The translations under genes were made by a program, and so were the position numbers. From the NCBI GenBank assembly GCA_032358255.1, contig JAULBX010025730.1, positions 6,221-57,077 of the forward strand: DNA of 50,857 bases. Direction: 5' to 3'. Source of the DNA: Heterotrichella gracilis (Eukaryota > Sar > Xanthophyceae > Tribonematales > Xanthonemataceae). Numbering within the stretch: the stretch's first letter is position 1; each line of letters begins with the position of its first letter. This document shows, piece after piece, positions 37,726-47,456 of this stretch. The notes beneath the pieces are model-generated. The model was not told the DNA's origin. It saw only the letters and a list, made by a program, of their open reading frames with translations, and did no database searches.

Positions 37726-40144
37726 GGTGGAAGCCAGATGCGTGCAGATACTGCTCTCTGAGATTTAGCCTGTGTTGTCAGATTACGCAGCCCACCTGCA
37801 GCAGTGAAAAGGTTCCTATTTAAGGGTGCCACTCGCATGCCAGACGAGACAGGGACGAGGTCAGGCAAGGTTACACAGGCAACGTCCTACAGGCATTTGG
37901 CTATCATTTGGCTACCAACGTGGATGCCAAGGTACAGGAGAACAGATAGGCCGTGGTGGGTACTTGGCAAGCGTGTCGAAAGAGTGGCCTGGAATATGCA
38001 TGCTTGCGGATGCATCACTATTGCCCTCCTATTCACCGGGGTGACCAAGACCCAACTGCTGAAAGAAGCTTTGCCAATACCCACGTCCACCAGAACGCGT
38101 AGTCTAGGCAGGTGTAGCGCCAGTTATTGCCTCGTCTCCAAATGGGTGAAACATGTGGCATGCATGCATGCATATGGCATACCTGCCCACCAACCCTCGA
38201 GCAACCTTGTCCAAAACCCACTGTCCACTCCTGCTGCAAACGTAGTATGTTTTCTTCTGGCAGTGACATGCACTCGGTTATGTAGGCACCCGCAAACCCC
38301 CCCTTCCTTTGCAACGCCCGTGGAAAACAAGGCAAAAAGTTTGAAAATAATCAGAAATAATCAGAAATAATGCAAATATTTATATATATTACGATGCTGA
38401 TGTGGCTGCAGGGCTGTGCTGCTGCTGGTTTGCTGTATATTGCCCGTGGCACTAACAGCAGTGCCAATGGCTCCTAGTCAGATTCTGACTAGTCAGAGTC
38501 TGGGAGGCTGCCCAGCAATGCCGTTGAAATATTTGAGGGCCACAACCCCCGCACAAGTCTCGCAAGTGCCCCTCTACACGCAAGGAAGTTCCTGCACACA
38601 TGGAGTGACACGTACAACGATGCTGTTGGGCCACTTGGTACTCTACCATTTGTTGTCAGCTTTGCCATTCGGTAGCAGATTGGGTTGGCAGCTGAAGCAC
38701 GGGGCATCACGTCAGGCCATTTCAAAGCGCGAGCTTGAGGGGCGCCAGGACGCAGTGATTGATGCCGCAGCACTCCCTGGGCTGCAAGGCATGCAAGGGA
38801 GGCACAGCCGCTACTGGCAGTGGCCCATGCAAGAAGATGGCGGGCTGATTGCTGGACACTCCCAGCCAGCATGTAAGAGCCTGCGCCACGGCATGTCATC
38901 AGCAGCAGCGGCCCGCGGCAACAACCTCAGGCATTGCAAGTCCACCTGACATGGCATTTTGTGAAGCGCAGAAGGCTAGTGCTGGGCATAATGTTACTCC
39001 TCCATTAGATTTTGGCTTCAATTTAAATGCGCGTTTCAGTGCAAGTTCTGCTTCCAGTGTCCACATTTACATGGCAATTTTTGTAGCAGAGTTTTCGTTG
39101 CAAATGCCTGTCAGACTATGGTCACGTGATCTTTATCCCAGCGTATTACTACACAAGTGCCTCTAGGACAATAACGTTGGACTAGTGGTGACCCTGGGGT
39201 TATTACATACTGACTTTTTGCCCACAGTGGTTTGGCATGTGTTGGTTTGCACGGGCTTCCGTGCATTGCCAATGACTGCAATTGTATGCCATAATGTGCA
39301 TCAAAAATGTAGTCACTACGGTAGAATTTCCGATTTTGCAAACACATGTGTGGATTTTTGGCCCTAATCTCATGAGCATATCATGACCTGGAGCCATGAC
39401 CTGAGCATATCATGACCTGTTGGAGCTTTGCTGGTGATAATGGACAGTGTTGACGAGCTCAAGACTTAGTCGCTTGAAGTTGAACTGTTTAAAAGTTTAC
39501 ATTCGCAGGGAGGTTCACTGTGGAACCCACTGTAGACTGACACCACACTCTGCTCGAGCTGTCACAGTGGTAGTTAGCTTGGAGGCCCTTCTCCTTTGTC
39601 TTGGCAATGCGCAAGAGTGTTAGTGATATAGGTATGCATCTCGTTGTGTCGTAGACAAAGTTTGGGCATTACGAAGGCAAGTACTTTGACCCCACCTGAC
39701 GACATGGTTTGGAACCTGTCCTTTCCAAGGGACCTGAGGCTATCTAAGGGAAATGTGCAAGGAGTCTTTCGGTGCTGCACAGCTGTGCTGTGAATGAGAT
39801 AGACGTTATTCAAGACCTCGTGGAGACCTGACTCGGAGTGCAATACTCTGAAGGTAGTGGCGGGACTCAGTCTGATATGGAGTGCAGTTGCTCCAGCTAT
39901 AGCTATTGCTCCTAGCAACTGATCTCTGCCACTGTGTGCCACATGAGGCATACCTTCCCAGCTGTGTCTCAGACCTAGATAGTAGCCTTTTGCAGGTCTC
40001 TTTTCAGGACATGCTGCACTCGCATAGTTTGCAGTTACTGTTGCTGCATTCTTCTTATCTAGCATCACTTTTACCTACAGACTGAGTCAACCCTTAATCC
40101 CAGTTCATATTTTTGCAGGAGTAGGGACAAGCCTATCAGGAGAT
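37726..40144. other. Spacer between F-box copy 6 and the U-box gene
   Basis: Divergent intergenic region. ATGCATGCATGCATATG is at 38160-38176. An A/T-rich stretch with repeated AATAATCAGAA and TATATATATT lies at 38340-38400. Near 39375-39420 ATCATGACCTG and GAGCATATCATGACC recur. Open frames exist (38467-38949 on +, 39574-40065 on -) but show no recognisable domain. A TATTTTTGCAG acceptor ends at 40118, 26 bp before the U-box ATG, suggesting that part of this spacer is a 5' UTR intron of that gene. Confidence 0.55.
38160..38176 (-). promoter_or_regulatory. ATGCATGCATGCATATG element upstream of F-box copy 6
   Basis: 435 bp upstream of the copy 6 ATG, followed by GCATACCTGCCCACC. It is the sixth occurrence, one per F-box gene. 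Confidence 0.5.
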
Positions 40145-42609
40145 ATGGCAGACAGGGAAGATCCACCTTCCTGCTGCCTGTGCCCCATCACTATGGTCGT
40201 CATGCATGACCCAGTCATGTTGGAGACAGGCCACACCTTTGAGCTCAAAGCCATCATGGAGTGGTTTGCCACCCACTACCCACCCACCTGCCCGCTGACC
40301 CAAAGGCGTGTTAATCCAGCTGTGCTCACCACCAACTGGGCACTGCGTTCCACATGCCATCAGTGGTTGACCAGCAGAGGGTCGCCTGACAAGAGCCGGT
40401 GTGATAAGGTATGCCATCATTGCGGCTCCTGCCCACACGCCTCTGAGAGGCATTGGAAATGACTTCGTTTGCCACTCCACAATGGCTCATCTATGTGTGA
40501 CACCGTACCATGTGTATAAATTCAGGTTGCCTGTACCCAGTATAGATATACGCCATATATCATTGGACATTGGAAGGCCTCAGGCTCAGCAGTGCTCATT
40601 GGTTCATAGCCTGGGGCATTTATGATCCAAGTTCAGACATTGATAGAATGCAAATTGCATCATGTGTGACTTGGCATTCCTAAACCTTCAATTGTCGCCT
40701 GCATGTTTGAATACCGATGGCACAACGGTGATGATTACTCACAACAAAACTCCTGTCAGCCTGGCAGGTCAAAGTGACTTGTAATGGAAATGATTGACAT
40801 GCATGGTGACCACTAAGTCAGACTGAAATGAATTTTATGCTTGTGCAGGACAAGCAAGCTGCAACAGAGTCAACACCAGAACATCTGCTGGCAGAAGGCA
40901 AGTTGAGCAAGGTAGTGGACATCCTCAGGCGGAGCTGGAAGCAAGGAGACAATGAGAATCAGATCAAAGCAGCATCGGCACTGGCTGCGTGGGTATCTGC
41001 AGATCCCGTCAACAACAGGAGCACATTGATAGCATTCCCTGGTGCAGTCTGGCTCCTTGTGCGCCTGATGGGCCGCAACACCAGCCATGACCAGGTCTTT
41101 CAGGAGGTCGCCAACACACTGTGTATGCTGTGTGAGCGCACTGATTCCGAAGGCAGTGCAAATCACAACACATTTGCCATGGTGGCTGGTCAGGCAGCAT
41201 TTGTTGCTGCTGGAGGGTTGCCGATGATTGCTCAGATCCTTCAAGGCAGCGATGTCCAGTGTGCTCATCAGGCAGCCAGATTGCTATGCGCAAGCTGCCA
41301 GTCAGTCGGTCACAGGGATGCAGCAGTGAATCTGGGGATGCTGCCCATCCTGGCCCGCCTACTTTGCTCCACTGACAAAGATGTCAAAGGGCCAGCAGCG
41401 CAGGCAGTGTCCAAGATTGTAGCAGATTGCGCCCGCTATATGGATCAGCTGGTGGCTGACGGGGTTATGCCAGTGATCACATCACTGGTGTCATTGCTGG
41501 GCAGCAGCAACTCCTCGTGGCAGCTGGCTGCAGCAGATGTGTTGGGTCATTTGGCTCTGGATACAAGGAACCATGCGCAGGGCAGGGGACGCTTTGATGC
41601 CTTTGTGGCTGCTGGTGGGCTGCCAATCTGGGTGCAGGTTCTGGCACTCACAGCTCAAGATGGGAGGCAGCAGGAGCATGCAGCGCGTATTGTAGGCTAC
41701 TTTGAGGCTGCAGCATTCCAATTTGAGGATGGGCGTGACATGATTGCAGATGCCTTGGTGTCTGGTGGTGGCATACCAAGCCTGGTTTGCCTCATCAGTG
41801 GCAGCCATGCTGGGCCTTGCCTCGCCTCTGCAGCAGCGCTTCTGCGCTACATCTCAGATGGCAGCAATGCGCACAGAGATGCCTTAATGGATGCTGGGGC
41901 GGTGCCTGCTCTCATCCAACTGTTGAAGGACAGCAGTCACAACACTCCAGTGGGCAGCAAGCCCTGTGCAGCAAATGAGGCAGCACTGGCACTGGGAAAC
42001 ATTGCATCATATCACCGCAGCCAGCCCAACACCCCGCGCAGAGAAGCAGTGGTGGCCGCTGGGGCGCTGCCAGTGTTGGTTCAGGCGCTTGGCAGCAAGG
42101 ACATGGGCTGTCGGCAGGCAGCTGCGCTTGCATTGGCAGATGTCATCGCCGGACATTGCCTCCTCAAGGACGCTGTTGTGGACCTAGGCGCTGTCCCATT
42201 GCTCGCGGATCTACTATCTACTCCACTGGATGCCCATCATGACGGCAGTGGGGAGCTGCTCCTTGCACATGCTGCACTTGCTTTGGGACGGATTGCAGCA
42301 GGGTCAGATGCGCGCAGGGAGGCCATTATGGCTGCTGGTGCAATGCCAGTCCTTGGCAGATTGCTGAGCAGCAGGAGCTTGTGGGTGAGGGAGATGGCAG
42401 CAGAGGCACTGGCCGCCGTATTTCCAAAATGCACCAGGCGCCCAAATGCGGTGATGCATTCCAGAGCACTGCCAGGGCTTCGAGTCACGCATGGGAGGAC
42501 TGGCAGCGGCGGAGGTAAAATTGTGCACAGTGGGCAGGTGACTCGCTTGATGCTGAACCATGCCGCATGGGTAGCATGCAAGCGGCATGCAGATGCCGTC
42601 AGCAGCTGA
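40145..42609 (+). CDS. U-box E3 ubiquitin ligase with armadillo repeats
   Basis: Two exons, 40145-40408 and 40849-42609, joined in phase through GTATGC and TGTGCAG, give about 674 residues. Residues about 8-80 form a U-box (CLCPITMVVMHDPVMLETGH, TFELKAIMEWF, CPLTQRRV, WALRSTCHQWL), the E2-binding fold of plant PUB ligases. The long second exon encodes about ten armadillo/HEAT-type repeats, recognisable from recurring motifs such as VAAGGLPMIAQIL, ADGVMPVITSLVS, MDAGAVPALIQLLKD and VAAGALPVLVQAL, followed by a short basic tail. U-box plus ARM is the classic plant PUB-ARM layout. Substrate unknown. The ATG lies 26 bp after a probable 5' UTR acceptor. No exon copies are seen in its 440-bp intron. 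Confidence 0.93.
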
Positions 42610-43476
42610 ATTGTGTGAGATCTTGATGGACAACTTGAGAGGAATGGTATTGTGGAGCGACGCCGTTGGCGGCTGCAAATTTGCAAGAATCAGGCCCTGC
42701 AAGACCTGGGCAAGTGACTTACTTCAAACTAAATGGCCATCATCGGCTGCAATTAATGATTATTAATTGTCAGTAGGCTGACAGCGTGCATGTGCAAAAA
42801 GAAGTTTGTATGACTTCAATGAGTGCAGCCGCTGGTGGGATTTTATGACAACTTTTGCAGTTAATCCGCATGGTATGACATGGTGGCATTGAGATTGTTC
42901 ATGACTCAAGGCTGCTGAACTCAATAAACATTAGCCAGCTTTAAGGGATGGCACGCATGCTAGTGGTACAATCAACTGACAAGTCCTCAGCTTAGAAGCT
43001 GCTTGGCAGTTAACTCCTTAAATTTATGAGCAATTTCACACAGGATGTATCAGTGCTTTCAGAGAAGCAATATTGTCCATTGTCTGTGCTATTGCATAAC
43101 ATGAACTTTCATCCGTAAAATAATTGCAATGCAGGAATTATTGCAAGCTGACATCATGACTGAGGTCATTCCACACTGTAATGATTTGTTGACAAACTGG
43201 ACTTGAAGGTATTAGCAACCTGCGCATCCATTGTGCCTGGGCCATACTACAAGCACCGGGATACTTTGAGCATTGTCAGTGCTCACCCACCACCTGCTAC
43301 CTTAAGATGGCAATTGCAAGCTCCAAATCAGATGACAAGGTCCCAATTCAGGCACCATGCGGTTGTCATCTATGTGTATTTGTGCCATAGCACAAAGGTA
43401 AGAGGCAGTCCTCCTACTCCACCAACTCTTGCCCTCTGCCTCCCTACTGTTAGCCCCCCCTGCCACCCCTGGCTCC
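42610..43476. other. Convergent intergenic region, U-box and Nudix genes
   Basis: Separates the 3' ends of two convergent genes. It is A/T-richer than the genes, and I see no conserved motif, repeat or domain-bearing frame. The 3' UTRs of both genes presumably lie here. Confidence 0.5.
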
Positions 43477-46400
43477 CTACTCCACCAGCCCCCTTGCCCT
43501 CAGCTCCCGCAGTGCCATCCATGATGTGCAAATTGACGGCAGCAGCATGTCCCCGCCAATCATCAGCGCCTCCAGCTGGGCAAGGGATATGCGGTGGATC
43601 TGGCAAAGGGGGGAAGTACCCGTGAGGTGCGAAGATGGAGGGCAGCAGCAGGTCCTCACCATCAGCGCATGTCCCCTACCCTCTTCCACCCCTTGTCCCC
43701 TGTAGGTAGGGTAGAACCCAACGAGCACCTCCTCCACATCCCTCTTGCCCAAGCAAGAGCCACCCTCGCCAGCCTGGCGGCCTCCCCCCTTCCCGGCCAA
43801 TGCACCGGTATGTGAGTTGAAGCATATCAGGCACCACTCCACAGCCTTCTTGTCCCTGATCGCCACGCGCACATTACGCGGAGCCCAACCCTGGCCGACA
43901 CCCCACAACACCACACTCACCACCCCACCACCACCCTCACCCCCTCGGCTCCCCACACTAATGCGCATCCCGATGCCGGCGGACTCCCCCGCCCCCCACC
44001 CTCCACCCCCCTCACCACCCACTACCCACCTCAATGAGCACCTCCTCCGCATCCCTCTTGCCGGGCGCCTCCGATTGCTCGGGGGCAATGCACAGGTAGG
44101 GGTGGAATCGGTTCATGCACCATTTGACCTCCTGGATGCCGGGGCGGGACTCATCCAGCAGTGGGACCCACTCCCCGCCCTCTAGGTACGTCTGTAGGGA
44201 AGGGGAGGATGGATGTATTACTCTAATGTAGGGTCTGGGGCTGTGGCATTATGGGGGATGGGGTGGGGATCAATATTGGCTTGAAGGTGGGCCTGTGATG
44301 GAAGATTTAAGAACAAAACCCTAGCTTAGGTGGGTCTCGTTTAGCAGCGGGACCCGCTCCCCACCCTCAAGATAGGTCTGTAGAAGGTGGGACAGGGTTT
44401 GGTGGTGTAACCCCTTGGATAGGGTTTGGTGGGGCAACATCGGCCTCAAGGTTGGGTGTTGGGGTCAGGGATTGGGTGCTAGGCTCTGTGTGGGATTGGC
44501 CCAGCAGGTCTGTGGGACCTGGATTGGAAGGTGATGGTGCTCCAATAAGCAGTTTGGGGCGAGAGTTGTGTTGTCAGCAACCATCTATTGCATGGCTAAC
44601 CCATCACTCTTGACACAGAAAGGGGATGGGGCAAGGTCTCTGATTAAATGGGCTTCCTTCCCCAAACATCTCGTTCACATTTCCCCTTGCGCACAGGCCA
44701 GGTTCTCAGGTTACTTATGAGTTTTAGGGTTCTGATAGGATTAATTTCAGGTTTCTCCCCCTGCGCACCTCTTCCGACACCTCCCCTTGCGCACACGCCA
44801 GGTAGGAGCTGTGCTTGCGCGGGTCAAACCCTCCCGAGGGTAAACACCACCCCATGGAGTTGGTGCCCTGGCACCACTCGCGCACAAGGGTCACCTGCGG
44901 CAGTAGGGTTTTGTTAGGGTTGAATTAGGGTTTTGTTGGGGGAAGCACAACCCAAACCACCTGGTGCACGTGTGCACCACTAAAAACCCATCCTCGCACC
45001 AGTGGAAGGGGAATGCCAGCGTGCAGTGAAATCCAGCTGTTCAGCAGGGTTTTCTTAGGGTTTCATCCCGTACCTCGCCCCCCTTGCGTCCATCCTGGTA
45101 AGGGTGGAAGGGGAATGACACCGTGAAGTGGAAATCCAGCTGCGGGTGGCCGACGACGTCATACTCAAACTCCTGTGCCTGTACGTGCACATGCCACGTC
45201 ATCTCTCATACTCCTGGGTTTGGGTTTTAGGTACAACCCTAAACCCTCACTCACGTCACACTTCAACTCTAGCTGTGGGTGGCCGATGACGTCATACTCA
45301 AACTCCTGGGCCGGCGAGCCACATCAGCAATGGTACCATAATCGAGTGCATGCCAGTGATTTCAGGCACACTAATCCCCCGCGTGTGATCAATGCCATCC
45401 GCCTGCGATCAATGCCATCCGCGTGGGAGTAATGCCATCCGATGAATACCACCACGGGGCCCAGGGCCCAGCCAAAGGTATTCACAATTCTGGCAGGCAC
45501 CTTGGGCTACGGAAACCCTAAGCTAGGGTCAGGTCGCACCCAGGCATGTAAAACCCTAGGCTAGGGCCTGGTCACACCCAGGGATGCAAAACCCGAGGTC
45601 GCGCTTCACCTATACATGAAAACCCTACGCTAGGGGACATTCGTACCGGCTTGCCGTCGTGAGGTGGGAACCTGACGCGCCTGTTGTAAAGGGTCATGTA
45701 GCGCTTGTAGATCTGCTCCTCGCCAACAATCTCGTAGTGGTAGTTGGGCAGGGAGCGCGGGGAAGGGGGGCCGCTGCCTGAGGAGGGGGAAGAGGAATGG
45801 GTCAAGAGTTGGTGCTGTATGCCGCGAGGAGTTGGTGGTGGAAATGGGCAGTGCATAGAAGTATTTGTTACGGAATCTTTAGGCATGGCAATGCCTGTTG
45901 TATAGGGTCATGTAGTGCTTGCAAATCTGCACCTCACCAACAATCTCATAGTGGTAGTTGGGCAGGGAGCGCGGGGAGGTCGGGGCGCTCCCTGATGCGG
46001 GTTGGAAGAGGGGGGTCAGAGGTGGGCATATTTGGTAGTGGTGAGAGTCCACGTTCATGGCACCCTAAACCCTAAACCATGAGCTCTAAACACATTTCAG
46101 TAAGAGTCCATGATGAGGGCAGGTTGCACCGGCTTGCTGGCTTTGGATTGCTGTGGTTTGCACGTTGAACAGGCATGCATTCATGCCTTGGGCTATACCC
46201 CCAATAGTACAGTCAGCAGCAGGCATAGGGTTTTGAGGTCTAGGGAATGCGGCAGCACCTCCCCTGCTTGCGCCACATCATAGTGGTGGAGTACAAAAAC
46301 AAAATGGGAGGAAAAAGTGGCGCAACAGGCCCACCTGTTCCGTCAGCAACTTCCTCTGCTGCTGATGCATTTTCGCCCCCTTGGGCACTAGCCATGGCGC

Positions 46401-46590
46401 GTGAGAGGGTGGGTGGGGGGCGGCGGGGGCGGGCAAGTTGCTTGGAGGTGGTGTGTGTGATGCTGCGGGTGTTGCTGAGAGCGCGGGGTGGCTGGCGGGT
46501 GGGGGATGGGGTGAAGAGGGTGCGGAGGGTGGGGGCGGTGGGGAGGGGTGTGCGGGTGGTGGTGCCTAGCATGGCCAGCCGGAGGAGCAT
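43477..46590 (-). CDS. Nudix hydrolase, NUDX9-like, with probable transit peptide
   Basis: Six exons on the minus strand: 46590-46259, 45773-45647, 45178-45074, 44894-44769, 44191-44030 and 43599-43477. They join in phase to 324 residues, ending MALRELRARGLVE plus TAG. Residues about 1-65 are rich in Arg, Ser, Thr and Pro and poor in acidic residues (MLLRLAMLGTTTRTPLP), like a chloroplast or mitochondrial targeting peptide. The body has YKRYMTLYNRRVRFP, FEYDVVGHPQLDFHFTVSFP, and a divergent Nudix box GGFDPRKHSSYLACAQGEVS followed by EE. The metal-binding EVSEE glutamates are kept, and the usual Arg is Gly. This arrangement matches plant NUDX9-type proteins, which hydrolyse nucleoside diphosphate derivatives. 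The true substrate is not shown. Introns carry partial exon copies. Confidence 0.85.
43715..43875 (-). repeat. Decayed copy of a Nudix exon
   Basis: On the minus strand it encodes AVEWCLICFNSHTG and, after a gap, GKRDVEEVLVG, echoing the working exon 44191-44030 (EVKWCMNRFHPYL and GKRDAEEVLIE). The landmark GAGCACCTCCTCC lies at 43723 and 44036, 313 bp apart. Confidence 0.72.
44340..44390 (-). repeat. Copy of the start of Nudix exon 44191-44030
   Basis: GGGACCCGCTCCCCACCCTC followed by AAGATAGGTCTGTAG repeats the exon start and acceptor (GGGACCCACTCCCCGCCCTC, then TAGGTACGTCTGTAG), 186 bp to the right, that is, upstream in gene sense. Confidence 0.82.
44680..44705 (-). repeat. Fragment of Nudix exon 44894-44769
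   Basis: CCCCTTGCGCACAGGCCAGG repeats the LACAQGE-coding part of the Nudix-box exon (CCCCTTGCGCACACGCCAGG at 44783), 100 bp away. Confidence 0.72.
44985..45330 (-). repeat. Partial copies on both sides of Nudix exon 45178-45074
   Basis: GTGGAAGGGGAATG occurs at 45002 (intron) and 45104 (exon). GACGTCATACTCAAACTCCT occurs at 45155 (exon) and 45288 (intron). One intron copy thus matches the end of the exon and the other its beginning. Confidence 0.8.
45510..45640. repeat. About 46-bp repeats with CCCTAGGCTAGGG words in a Nudix intron
   Basis: AAACCCTAAGCTAGGGTCAGG, AAACCCTAGGCTAGGGCCTGG and AAACCCTACGCTAGGGGA-like units follow each other, joined by TCGCACCCAGGCATG-type spacers. The core is nearly palindromic. 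No coding content. Confidence 0.72.
45890..46010 (-). repeat. Copy of Nudix exon 45773-45647 in the first intron
   Basis: On the minus strand it encodes LPALPNYHYEIVGEVQICKH then YMTLYNRH, close to the working exon (YHYEIVGEEQIYKRYMTLYN), displaced by 214 bp (GGGTCA at 45691 and 45905). It has an acceptor-like GCATCAG but no good donor. Confidence 0.85.
46058..46078. repeat. Two telomere-like CCCTAAA units in the Nudix first intron
   Basis: CACCCTAAACCCTAAACCATG, a short perfect doublet of the plant-type telomere repeat, close to the exon copy at 45890-46010. Confidence 0.6.
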
Positions 46591-47456
46591 GACATGGGGC
46601 GGGGTGGTGGCGGTGGCGGTGGTGGTGGCGGTGGCGGTGGTGGTGGCGGTGTAAGATTTCGTGGTGGTGGCCTGCAGTGTGGGGCTGGTTCCCTTTCTAC
46701 GTCTATTTGATTTGGATTAGGGCATTTGTTGGGTTGAGGTGCGACACTGTGGTGCACACCCAGCGCGCGTGCTGGTATGGAGGCGGCTTTACAAAGTCAC
46801 AGTATCCCCAGGCATATTACGATGACTCAAAATGCTCGAAGCACTAGTTTGAGGGCAGTGCTGCCCCCGACTGCACACAGTTATTAGATGCATGCATGTT
46901 GAAATGCATGCATGTAAGTGTCCCACACTGCAAAGCCCATGGGTCAACCAATTATACATCGACCGCAAATATGCGTTGCACCAGGTATAGGCAGGGTGCG
47001 CAAGTGCCTTTACAACAACCCAGCTGTGCGGATCTGTACCTTGTATTATGATCTGCGGCCGCGAAGACGTTTGAAAAGGAAATATGCTTCCGCCAGTCTG
47101 CGCAAGGTGAATGCTGCACCAGGAGACGTGCAGGGTGCCCTTTAATTGTGGTACTGTGTATCACCAAGCGTTTAGCAAATGCATGCATCCCTTTGCTGAC
47201 TCGCAACTCTGAGTACGCTGAGTCAGAGTCAGCTGCTCGGGACAGGCACCGAGGTTTACAAAACCCACCACATGGCCACTCCTGCAAGTCGCAACCCTTC
47301 CTCATTCGCTTGCTCAGTGATTGGCTAGGACCATTGAACCCTGGGGTGTGAAACGCCACTGCCGAATGCCGGTTTGAACGGCACGAATGGCGATGCCTTC
47401 GCCCTGAGTAACACCCAGCTTCCCTATGCGAGCTGGGGCGTGACTGTTGGCCTGCG
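46591..47456. other. Divergent promoter region, Nudix and ATG18-like genes
   Basis: The left edge (46600-46655) is a GGT/GGC trinucleotide repeat just upstream of the Nudix ATG. At 46888-46914 two ATGCATGCATG words stand 16 bp apart, the same RY-like core seen before each F-box gene. The two genes start 866 bp apart and point away from each other, so promoters for both should lie here. A minus-strand open frame across 46952-47578 has no recognisable domain and overlaps the real gene. Confidence 0.5.

Noticed and set aside
38467-38949. Plus-strand open frame of about 160 codons between F-box copy 6 and the U-box gene
   Set aside because: No recognisable domain, no paralogue in the window and no clear promoter or splice context. 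It could be a small gene, but I cannot support it.
39574-40065. Minus-strand open frame of about 160 codons next to the U-box gene
   Set aside because: No domain or family resemblance. It probably overlaps the promoter and 5' UTR intron of the U-box gene.
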